Source: Anaerolineae bacterium (GTDB taxonomy: Bacteria > Chloroflexota > Anaerolineae > Aggregatilineales > J027). Taken from it: 64,000 nt of DNA. Under the pieces are notes generated by a model that saw only the letters and a program-made list of their open reading frames with translations, had not been told where the DNA came from and did not search any database. The translations under genes and the position numbers were made by a program. Below, piece by piece: positions 23,964 through 31,616 of the stretch. The stretch covers positions 62,001 to 126,000 of the forward strand of contig WBUL01000003.1 in the NCBI GenBank assembly GCA_008933735.1. Direction: 5' to 3'. Position 1 is the stretch's first letter, and every line of letters begins with the position of its first letter.

Positions 23964-25091
23964 ATGCGGAAGTTTTTCCTGTTTTGCGCGTTTTTTGTGA
24001 TTCTGACGGCCTGCTCGAATAATACTGATGACGACAAAGAACCGACCATCGTGGAACCCACTGTCGCCGGTTCGCCAACGGTCAGCCCGACTTCTACCAA
24101 TACGCCGGAGATTCAGGGCAGCACGCCGACCCCGGCGGTTTCGCCAACCCAGGGGCCAACCAGTACGCTGCGGGCGACTTTCCCTCCCACGCTGACGCCA
24201 TCCTATACCCCGACACCCGCGCCGCCTTCGGAAACACCGACCGCGACGCATACCCCTGGCCCGTTTGAGCATACCCTCCAGCAGGGCGAAGACTGCATCA
24301 GCATCGTTTATCAGTATGGTCATGTGGATTTAGACGTGCTTCAGGAGTTTTACCAGCTTAACGGATTTGCCGGCTGTAATCTGCCAGGGCCAGGGAATGT
24401 AGTTCTTGTGCCGCGCCCAACCGCGATTCAGGTGGCGGTTGACCCGAACGCGCCGCCCACCCCCACGTATGATCCACGCATTGGGGATCCCGCACTCTAT
24501 GTTGCTATTGGGCAATATTGTGTGGTAGAAGATGACACCCTCACGAGCATCGCGTTAAAAAATGATACGACGCTGCGTCGGATTTGTGAGATGAATCCTC
24601 TCCCGAACGGGTTGGATTGCAGCGGGTGTGATTTTTCGCAGTCCGATGTGGGATTCTGTCCGCGCCCACCTGTAGTCAGCATCGGGCAGTGTTTGAACGT
24701 GCCGGGTTCGACTCCGACCCCGACGGCAACGGCTTCCCCTTCGGGCATGGAAACGCCGACGCCGACGCCGACTCACCGAGCGCCGGCTCTGGTTTCTCCC
24801 GTCAACGGCGGAAGTCTGACCGGAAATGTGCTGCTGCAATGGGTTTCAGTGGGGCGTTTGCAGGCCAATGAATACTATGTGGTAGAGGCACTGGATGAGA
24901 CCACAGGCAGAATCTTTAACGAGGCAACTCGTTCCACGTCCATCTCTCTGCCACCGGATTTCTTTCCTGCCGACAATCAGCCGCATAGTGTTGTATGGCG
25001 AGTTTCTGTGCAATTCCTGAACGAACAGGGTTTGTTTGTTCCGGTTGGCGGACGCACGCCGGACTACCGCTTTACGTGGCAGGCCCAATAG
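23964..25091 (+). CDS. LysM-containing lipoprotein
   Basis: A 375-residue lipoprotein with signal peptide and lipobox LTAC (MRKFFLFCAFFVILTAC). A Thr/Pro-rich linker follows, then two LysM-like modules: HTLQQGEDCISIVYQYGHVD... and YCVVEDDTLTSIALKNDTTL..., both with extra cysteines. A second linker leads to a C-terminal beta-domain (ALVSPVNGGSLTGNVLLQWVS) that resembles the C-terminus of the preceding protein. The two are therefore sister genes with different anchors. The ATG at 23964 begins four bases after the preceding stop, with AAGGA upstream. Short GC-rich hexamer repeats encode the PTPTPT linker at 24753-24772. Confidence 0.82.
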   Translation: MRKFFLFCAFFVILTACSNNTDDDKEPTIVEPTVAGSPTVSPTSTNTPEIQGSTPTPAVSPTQGPTSTLRATFPPTLTPSYTPTPAPPSETPTATHTPGPFEHTLQQGEDCISIVYQYGHVDLDVLQEFYQLNGFAGCNLPGPGNVVLVPRPTAIQVAVDPNAPPTPTYDPRIGDPALYVAIGQYCVVEDDTLTSIALKNDTTLRRICEMNPLPNGLDCSGCDFSQSDVGFCPRPPVVSIGQCLNVPGSTPTPTATASPSGMETPTPTPTHRAPALVSPVNGGSLTGNVLLQWVSVGRLQANEYYVVEALDETTGRIFNEATRSTSISLPPDFFPADNQPHSVVWRVSVQFLNEQGLFVPVGGRTPDYRFTWQAQ

Positions 25092-25126
25092 CGGTAAACT
25101 CTAGCCGTTTGCTGGGAGAAAGTGGC

Positions 25127-25801
25127 GTGCTAGGACGCTTACAACGATTATGGGAAAATCAGCCTCCGCTTGTCCGGTCAAATGTCAGTGTCGGTGCACT
25201 GGTACTTGGCGGGGTGCTGGTGCTCCACCTCATCATTCCTCTGGCTATCCGGGTGCTGGATATTCAGCAGGTATTCGACTATCTCCTTCCCCCGATGGAT
25301 ATATTGAGCATCCTTATTCAACTTTTATTTGTGTTGCTTGCGCTTAACGCGCTGCGGATCACTGTACAGTTTTTATCCGGAAAAAGTGTACTGACCCTGC
25401 TGGGTGTGATGCTGGGGTGGCTTTCGCTTCTGCTGTTGGTGCTGGCCTATGTGGAGCGCCCCAGCGTGGTTGAAAAATACATCGGTTATGCGGCCGGGCG
25501 TTCGTTCAGCGGTGTTTCAGATGACTTTTCTGAGATGTGTGAGCAGTGGCGGCAGGCATGGAGCGCCGAAGACGGCGAATTCACCGTGACTACCGAAAAC
25601 CTGGGGGTGCTACAAGGACAGGCAAAGGAAGCCTATAAAATCCAGGACACGGCGATTGTCAACTTTGGAGACGGTCTCCTGGATGTGGGATTGGCCTGTG
25701 CATTAGACGGACAGCCGCCTTCGGACGTGGGAAGGGCGAATAATTACAAATATACGCGCATTCGCGGGGCGGAATACTATTTCTACGAGGAACTGCCGTG
25801 A
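25127..25801 (+). CDS. Small membrane protein of unknown function
   Basis: A 224-residue protein with three hydrophobic helices in the first 120 residues (VSVGALVLGGVLVLHLIIPLAI, DILSILIQLLFVLLALNAL and LLGVMLGWLSLLLLVLAYV). A soluble C-terminal half of about 110 residues follows, with no motif I recognise. The start is a GTG with GGGAG eight bases upstream; longer frames run back into the LysM lipoprotein gene. It follows that gene by 35 bases, and its stop overlaps the GTG of the dehydrogenase gene (GTGA), so the four genes from 22487 to 26760 may be one operon. Confidence 0.65.
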   Translation: MLGRLQRLWENQPPLVRSNVSVGALVLGGVLVLHLIIPLAIRVLDIQQVFDYLLPPMDILSILIQLLFVLLALNALRITVQFLSGKSVLTLLGVMLGWLSLLLLVLAYVERPSVVEKYIGYAAGRSFSGVSDDFSEMCEQWRQAWSAEDGEFTVTTENLGVLQGQAKEAYKIQDTAIVNFGDGLLDVGLACALDGQPPSDVGRANNYKYTRIRGAEYYFYEELP

Positions 25802-26760
25802 AGCAGCGTGTGGTGGTGTGGGATGGGCAGCGTCTGTCCGTTCAACGGTGTGAGGTGCCGCCGCTGGGACTCCACGAAGCCAGAATCAGGATTCGGCTGG
25901 CGGGTATCTGCTCTACCGACCTTGAATTGATACGCGGCTACAAAGGATTTTCCGGCGTGCCGGGGCATGAATTTGTGGGGGAGGTGATTGACGGCCCTCG
26001 TCAGTGGATTGGCAAGCGGGTGGTGGGGGAAATTAATATCTGGTGCGGTCTGTGCGATGCCTGTGAACGGGGTGACGTGACCCACTGTCGAAACCGGAAA
26101 ATCCTGGGTATGGTGGACATGCCGGGTGCTTTCGCGGAGACGATTCAGCTTCCGGTCAAAAATCTGCATCTGGTTCCGGATGGAGTCCCGGATGAAGCCG
26201 CCGTTTTTGCCGAACCGCTTGCCGCTGCGTGCCGGATTCCTCAAGTCCACCATCTGTATGCGGGTCATCGTGTGGTGCTGATTGGGGCGGGGCGATTGGG
26301 AATGCTCTGCGCTCAGGTGATACACCTCACGGGAGCGGATCTGAGTGTGCTGGTGCGGCGGGAAAGTCAGGCAGAGCTGCTGGTGGGCTGGGGGATTCGC
26401 GCTGTATACGACCATGAACTGACCCCTGGAGTCGTCGATTATGTGGTGGACTGCACCGGATCACCGGATGGGTTCAGAAAGGCGTTAGCCCTGGTGCGGC
26501 CTCGCGGCACGATTATCCTGAAAAGCACTTATCACGGTCAGAGTGAAGTTGATTTATCCCCGGTGGTTGTCAACGAGATTCGAATTGACGGCAGTCGGTG
26601 CGGGCCATTTGACGATGCGCTCCATCTGCTGCGTGAAAAGCAGGTACACGTGCAGCCTCTGATCGAGGCGGTGTACCCGCTGGAGGATGCAGCGGAGGCA
26701 CTCGAACATGCCGCTCGTCCAGGGACGATGAAAATTTTGCTTAAGCCACAGGCAGGGTAA
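25798..26760 (+). CDS. Zinc-dependent alcohol dehydrogenase family protein (MDR)
   Basis: A 320-residue medium-chain dehydrogenase. The catalytic zinc site is visible as ICSTD (Cys38) and GHEFVGEV (His57, Glu58). The structural zinc site is CGLCDACERGDVTHC, all four cysteines present. The Rossmann dinucleotide motif is LIGAGRLGM. It is slightly shorter than the usual 340-350. It probably oxidises or reduces a polyol, sugar alcohol or threonine-like substrate with NAD(P); specificity is not evident. The GTG start overlaps the stop of the preceding membrane protein. The 3' end overlaps the convergent kinase gene by 20 bases. Confidence 0.9.
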   Translation: MKQRVVVWDGQRLSVQRCEVPPLGLHEARIRIRLAGICSTDLELIRGYKGFSGVPGHEFVGEVIDGPRQWIGKRVVGEINIWCGLCDACERGDVTHCRNRKILGMVDMPGAFAETIQLPVKNLHLVPDGVPDEAAVFAEPLAAACRIPQVHHLYAGHRVVLIGAGRLGMLCAQVIHLTGADLSVLVRRESQAELLVGWGIRAVYDHELTPGVVDYVVDCTGSPDGFRKALALVRPRGTIILKSTYHGQSEVDLSPVVVNEIRIDGSRCGPFDDALHLLREKQVHVQPLIEAVYPLEDAAEALEHAARPGTMKILLKPQAG

Positions 26761-27997
26761 AGAAGAAAGACGTTCCGACTCCCTGCTCACTTTCCAGCCA
26801 CATTTCGCCACCGTGTGCTTCAACGATGCGTTTGGCGATGACCATGCCCAGCCCGGTGCCCTGGACTTTGTCGGCGGTTTCGGATGATCGGAAAAACTTC
26901 TGGAACATTTTTTCCTTGTCGTCTACCGACAGCCCAACGCCGGTATCCCGTACTTCGACGATGCAGTATTCGCGCGTTTCGTCCAGATATTTGCAGGTGC
27001 AGAAGACTTCACCGCCCATCGGCTTGTTGTATTTGATGGCATTCGTCATCAGGTTCAGCAGTACCTGTTTGACCTTATCCCGGTCGGCCCGAACCTTGAT
27101 GGTGTCACCGTCGAGATGAAAGTTGATATGCCGGTCTCTGGCCTGGTGTTCGACGACCTGCTGGCTTTCCTGCATCATGGCGAAAATCTCGAACTCCGTC
27201 AGTTCCAGCCGCGCTCGCCCTGATTCTAACCGCGCCAGATTCAAAAAGTCTGTCGTCAGCGCGATCAGTCGATTGATTTCCGTTGCCATTGAGTCCACCA
27301 CATCTGACCGAGTTTCCTCATTCAGGCGTGCGTCTATGAGCAGCTTGGTGCTGAGCTTGAGTGCGGTTAAAGGCGTGCGAAGTTCATGCACCATTTCCGC
27401 AATAAAATCGCTCTGCTGGAACAACCGGGCATTTTCGATAGCAATGGCAGCCTGAGCTGCCAGGGCAGACAGTGTATTGACATCGTCCTCTGTCCATGTT
27501 TCGTCCTCGTAAACTTTGTTGAGGACCTCGACCACGCCAATTACTTTACCCTGAGCAATCATCGGAACACCGAGCAGATTGCGTGTTTTGAATTTGATCG
27601 TCTGGTCTACCTTGCTGAAGAAGCGCGGGTCATTACGGGCATCTTCCACCAGCACAGGGTCGCCGTGTGTGACCACCCATCCGGCCAGGCTGCCTTCAAT
27701 GGGCACCTCAATCTGTTCCATCGCGCCGCCGCTTAAACTGGAGGACGCTTCAAAATGGAGTTTTCCGGTGTTCTGGTCAATCAGCAGAATAGACGCCTGT
27801 TCAGTGCGGGTCAGCTCGATGCTGGCGTCGATGATTCGCAACAGCAGCGTGTGCAAATCCAGGGTGGAGTTCAACTGGCGGGTGATCTCCATCAGACGCT
27901 CATACCGTGCGAGCAGTTGGAGATATTTGCTGACGTGGAACTCATCGCTGCTGGTTGGATTGGTGCTGGGTGGGGTCGTATTTTCATTGTTTGTCAT
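26741..27997 (-). CDS. Soluble GAF-domain sensor histidine kinase
   Basis: A 418-residue kinase with no membrane helix. Residues about 25-195 are a GAF domain after a Ser/Thr/Asn-rich start. The HisKA dimerisation domain has His204 in EMVHELRTPL. The HATPase domain has the N-box (LLNLMTNAIKYN), DTGVG and a GTGLGMVI lid. It should autophosphorylate in response to a cytoplasmic signal bound by GAF and pass the phosphate on. The nearest receiver is in the response-regulator/ParA fusion two genes upstream in the same operon. The start lies five bases after the sirtuin stop. Confidence 0.93.
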   Translation of the reverse strand: MTNNENTTPPSTNPTSSDEFHVSKYLQLLARYERLMEITRQLNSTLDLHTLLLRIIDASIELTRTEQASILLIDQNTGKLHFEASSSLSGGAMEQIEVPIEGSLAGWVVTHGDPVLVEDARNDPRFFSKVDQTIKFKTRNLLGVPMIAQGKVIGVVEVLNKVYEDETWTEDDVNTLSALAAQAAIAIENARLFQQSDFIAEMVHELRTPLTALKLSTKLLIDARLNEETRSDVVDSMATEINRLIALTTDFLNLARLESGRARLELTEFEIFAMMQESQQVVEHQARDRHINFHLDGDTIKVRADRDKVKQVLLNLMTNAIKYNKPMGGEVFCTCKYLDETREYCIVEVRDTGVGLSVDDKEKMFQKFFRSSETADKVQGTGLGMVIAKRIVEAHGGEMWLESEQGVGTSFFFTLPVA

Positions 27998-28002
27998 CGT
28001 AA

Positions 28003-28788
28003 TTAGGCAACCTCCAACGGGGGTTTCTGGGCTTCTACTGCCTGCACAATTCGCGGGAGAAAATCCGCCACATCCCCATGAATAGTAACATCTGCCACTC
28101 GGTCGTAATCGGTTTCACTTAAGTTTATCAAAATCAGTTTTGCGCCTGCCGCCCGCGCCTGCCGGGGCATATCCGCAACGGGATAGACTTCCAGGGACGA
28201 CCCCGCAACAACCATCATATCACACTGCTGAATTTCACGTTTGGCGGCGTTAAAAATGTTTAAGGGGAGCTGTTCCCCAAATAGGATTACATTTGGCTTC
28301 AAAACCCCTCCGCAGGAAGGGCAGCGCAGAATTTTGGTGCCGCCACTTTCAAGATATTCCTTCATAAAAGGTTCGGCCTGATACACGGTGAAACAGCTAA
28401 TGCAGGTCGCCTCCCGGACGTGCCCATGGACTTCGTAGACCGTTTTTGACCCGGCTTTCAAGTGCAGCAGGTCGATGTTTTGGGTAATGACGCTTTTAAG
28501 TATGCCAAGTGTTTCTAATTTTGCCAGTGCATAATGGGCCGGATTTGGTTGAGCGGTCATCAGGGTTTTGGCGAGCGGCGCCAGCCACTGGTAAAAAAGG
28601 TCAGGTCTGTGGCGAAATCCAATCAGGCTGGCGACCGCCATTGGATCATGTTTTTCCCACAAACCTGAGTCAGGGCTGCGAAAATCTGGAATACCAGAGG
28701 GCGTACTAATTCCTGCACCAGTTAACGCGACTGCATGGTTACTTCGTAACAGCATGTTCGCGGCCTGCTGGATTTCCGCCTCGTACAT
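28003..28788 (-). CDS. cobB: Sir2-family NAD-dependent protein deacylase
   Basis: A 261-residue sirtuin. The NAD-binding GAGISTPSGIPDFRS, the TQNID loop, the catalytic His in VHGHV and the zinc site CISC...CPSC are all present. It removes acetyl or other acyl groups from lysines, consuming NAD. It is encoded between a receiver/ParA fusion and a histidine kinase, with zero bases to the first and five to the second, so all three are surely one message. This context is unusual for a sirtuin and hints that the deacylase acts in that signalling circuit. Confidence 0.94.
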   Translation of the reverse strand: MYEAEIQQAANMLLRSNHAVALTGAGISTPSGIPDFRSPDSGLWEKHDPMAVASLIGFRHRPDLFYQWLAPLAKTLMTAQPNPAHYALAKLETLGILKSVITQNIDLLHLKAGSKTVYEVHGHVREATCISCFTVYQAEPFMKEYLESGGTKILRCPSCGGVLKPNVILFGEQLPLNIFNAAKREIQQCDMMVVAGSSLEVYPVADMPRQARAAGAKLILINLSETDYDRVADVTIHGDVADFLPRIVQAVEAQKPPLEVA

Positions 28789-29940
28789 TTAACCACCACG
28801 TTTAATGAGTTCTTCAACCAGCTTGGAAATCTGCCCTGCCACAATCGAACTTGGCTGAAAATGTGCAAGCGGGAAGCCCGCTTCTGCCGCCTGAAAGGCA
28901 AGCTCTGGTGCGGGGGAAATAATGGCGGCTACTTCGTGGTTGAGGGTTTGCTCGACTTCCTGCCAGGGAATTTGCAGGCTGGACTGTACGCGGTTAAAAA
29001 TGACCAGCGACGTGCGACCTGCGCCTACCCCTAGTGCCTCGATTTCGCGCAGAACTTCGCGGGCGATGGTCAGGGTTACACGGTTAGGTTCAACCAGGAT
29101 GATCGTTTGGTTTAGCTCGCGGATCAGTTTGACGGTCAGGCGATTCAAGCCCGATCCCAGGTCAAGCAGGCGATAGTGAGCTAGCGAACTCATACCACGC
29201 AGCATCGCGGAAACGGCTTCCGGGGTGGTGGTGAGCTGGCTTTCCTGTGGGCGGGTGGAGGAAAGCAGCAGTTTTAGACCGGAATTGTGAGTCACCATGT
29301 TGTCGTCAATCAGACGCGAGGTGATTTCTCCGGCGGGGCGGTTACTCAGGACATTTGCCAGCCCCTGGGCGCGAGTGAACCCCAATGACAGTCCCAAAGT
29401 TCCCTGTCCAGGGCGAAGGTCGGCGAGAATCGTGGTATCTTTTTGCGCGAGAATTGCCCCGACATTGGCGGCCAGGGTCGTCGTTCCGACGCCGCCTTTA
29501 ACCCCTAAAAACCCAATTGATAACCCGCCAACAGTGCCGACTTCCTGCTTAACACTGCCACGCTGCTGCTGACTCCGGGACAGCACCGTTTTAACACGGG
29601 CGGAAAGTTCTGCCGGATGGGTTGGCTTGGTCAGATAATCATCTGCGCCGGCTTCAAAGCCAATAATTTTGTCGTCTACCAACGTTTTGGCCGTAAACAT
29701 GATGATGGGAATCTCGGACGTAATGGGTTCAGCCCGCAGGCGGCGGCATACCTCATACCCATCCATATCTGGCATCATAACATCGAGGATGATAAGATCA
29801 GGTTTTTCGTGGTAGGCTTTTTGAAGGGCAGGCTGTCCCGCGTTGGCGGCGACGACCTCGTAGCCCTGTCGCTGCAACATCAGACCAATGAGTTTTAAAC
29901 TGTCAACATCATCGTCGACAACGAGAATTTTTTCCGCCAT
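28789..29940 (-). CDS. Response-regulator receiver fused to ParA/CpaE-like ATPase
   Basis: A 383-residue fusion. The receiver domain (about 1-122) has the acidic pair DDD (9-11), phospho-acceptor Asp53 (LIILDVMMPDMDGYE) and Lys105 (YLTKP). After a Gln/Ser linker, residues about 138-383 form a ParA/MinD-family ATPase with KGGVGTTT at 148-155. The second Walker lysine (GK) is replaced by Thr, as is common in CpaE/TadZ proteins that position secretion or pilus machines. No tad/cpa pilus gene is nearby. It is the first gene of a three-gene operon with a sirtuin and a soluble histidine kinase, its probable phosphodonor. Confidence 0.92.
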   Translation of the reverse strand: MAEKILVVDDDVDSLKLIGLMLQRQGYEVVAANAGQPALQKAYHEKPDLIILDVMMPDMDGYEVCRRLRAEPITSEIPIIMFTAKTLVDDKIIGFEAGADDYLTKPTHPAELSARVKTVLSRSQQQRGSVKQEVGTVGGLSIGFLGVKGGVGTTTLAANVGAILAQKDTTILADLRPGQGTLGLSLGFTRAQGLANVLSNRPAGEITSRLIDDNMVTHNSGLKLLLSSTRPQESQLTTTPEAVSAMLRGMSSLAHYRLLDLGSGLNRLTVKLIRELNQTIILVEPNRVTLTIAREVLREIEALGVGAGRTSLVIFNRVQSSLQIPWQEVEQTLNHEVAAIISPAPELAFQAAEAGFPLAHFQPSSIVAGQISKLVEELIKRGG

Positions 29941-30111
29941 TCGTTCCTTCCATATGTTATATTACCGTATTGCGGCAAATGTCGTGATTGGATATGCTTT
30001 TTATGGTCGTGCGCGCAGTGTAGCATGGAATATCCAGCTTGTGCAAGGCTACCAGTAAAAGAATAATTAACCTCGCCGTGTGAGTCATAACAGAGTATTG
30101 TGTGTCTGCCA

Positions 30112-31614
30112 ATGTCTGAAAAACAAGTGTACCAACAAAAACTGCTGTTAGAAATTACCCAATACTTTGCGGAAAGTTCAGCTCTGGAAGCGACTATCCC
30201 GCGCGTTCTCAAGGATTTGTGCAGCGCGGTAGAGGCCGGCAGCGCTCGAATCGTTCTGAACGACGGCGATGGTTTCTATTATGGCATGGAGCATGAACTG
30301 CTGCCTGTCGCTGATAAGGTCGTGCTGGAACACGTCATGAGGTACGGGCAAATTCCGCTGCGAGGTGCAGACTTACTGCCTGAAACGATGATGTTCAAGC
30401 AGATGACTGCGCTGCCGCTTGTGGTCAAGAATCAGCCGCTTGGAATATTGTGGCTGGGGTTCGAAAAAAGCGGCCAGATTGATGAAACCGATCAGGGATT
30501 CATCGCTATTCTGGCCGGAAAAGCAGCCCTTGCGATTGCCAACGCTCAGGCGTATGAGGCGCTCCACGCCAGCCGCCGCCGCCTGGAGGCGATTTTGACC
30601 AGTATTGAAGATGCCGTTGTAATGATCGACGGTGATCGCAGGATTCAGGTGTTTAATCCCGCCGCTGAAACGCTCTTTTCAACCTCAGCCCATGACGCGC
30701 TGGGCAAGCCCATTGATTCGGTAGTCCAGCATTCGGCACTGCTGCAACTCATGGATGAGAAAGACCTGAAAGGAGCCCGCGTGTCCGTTGAGGTGGGGGC
30801 CAAGACGTTCCAGCCCCTGCTTTCCGAAGTCATGGATGACGATAATGTGAGCATGGGGCGCGTGTTGATTCTAGCGGATGTCAGTCATCTGCGGCGCTTG
30901 AACGAAAATATGACTCTCTTCCTGCAAACGGTTTCGCATGATCTGCGTTCGCCGCTGACTGCCGCCAAGGGGTTTGTCGATATGCTGGCGATGGTCGGGG
31001 AGTTGAATGAAAAACAAACCCGAATGCAGGACAAGATTCTGACGAGCATCACTGATATGACTAATCTGGTGGAAAAGGTGCTGGATGCGGGGCGCCTTGA
31101 CCCGGAAATGGGAGCGTATGAGCTGCGTCGTGATCTGTGCGACCCGGCAAAAGTGGTTCAAAAGGTCGTTTCGACCATGACCCCCAGCGCACAGAAGAAG
31201 GCGATTACCCTGAAAGGCGATGTGGACGCCGATGTGCCATTGATGAATGTTGATGAGATGATGCTGGAACGTGCCCTGTGGAATCTGGTGGAAAACGCGA
31301 TTAAATACACGCCGGAAAAGGGCGAAGTCACCGTCAAGGCAGCAGTGAAAAATAATACGTTGGAATTAAGTGTTCAAGATAATGGGCTGGGGATACCTGA
31401 AGACAAGATCGGTGCGATTTTTGACAAGGGCAGCCGTGTGCGCCGTGAAGAACACAAAGCAATACGGGGAAGTGGACTGGGTCTCTTCATTGTGCGGAAT
31501 GTGGCCCGCCAGCATGGTGGTGAGGCGACCGTGCACAGTGAGGAGGGCAAAGGCAGCGTCTTCAGTATTGCCATTCCGATCTCCGGCGAAAATGTGATCG
31601 GTGCCAGCTCATAA
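30112..31614 (+). CDS. Soluble GAF-PAS sensor histidine kinase
   Basis: A 500-residue kinase without membrane helices. Residues about 10-150 are a divergent GAF domain, 155-262 a PAS domain (ILTSIEDAVVMIDGDRRIQVFNPAAETLF), then HisKA with His276 (TVSHDLRSPLTAAKGF) and a HATPase domain (LVENAIKYTPEKGEV, DNGLGIPEDK, GSGLGLFI). The ATG at 30112 is preferred because it fits the N-terminus; a GTG at 30100 is in frame and neither has a good ribosome site. It lies divergent from the receiver-ParA operon across a 171-base gap in which I see no other feature, and two bases upstream of mutL. Confidence 0.92.
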   Translation: MSEKQVYQQKLLLEITQYFAESSALEATIPRVLKDLCSAVEAGSARIVLNDGDGFYYGMEHELLPVADKVVLEHVMRYGQIPLRGADLLPETMMFKQMTALPLVVKNQPLGILWLGFEKSGQIDETDQGFIAILAGKAALAIANAQAYEALHASRRRLEAILTSIEDAVVMIDGDRRIQVFNPAAETLFSTSAHDALGKPIDSVVQHSALLQLMDEKDLKGARVSVEVGAKTFQPLLSEVMDDDNVSMGRVLILADVSHLRRLNENMTLFLQTVSHDLRSPLTAAKGFVDMLAMVGELNEKQTRMQDKILTSITDMTNLVEKVLDAGRLDPEMGAYELRRDLCDPAKVVQKVVSTMTPSAQKKAITLKGDVDADVPLMNVDEMMLERALWNLVENAIKYTPEKGEVTVKAAVKNNTLELSVQDNGLGIPEDKIGAIFDKGSRVRREEHKAIRGSGLGLFIVRNVARQHGGEATVHSEEGKGSVFSIAIPISGENVIGASS

Positions 31615-31616
31615 CC

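Noticed and set aside
24753..24772. Hexamer repeats as a CRISPR-like or other non-coding repeat array
   Set aside because: They are in frame and encode the PTPTPT linker of a lipoprotein. There are no spacers.
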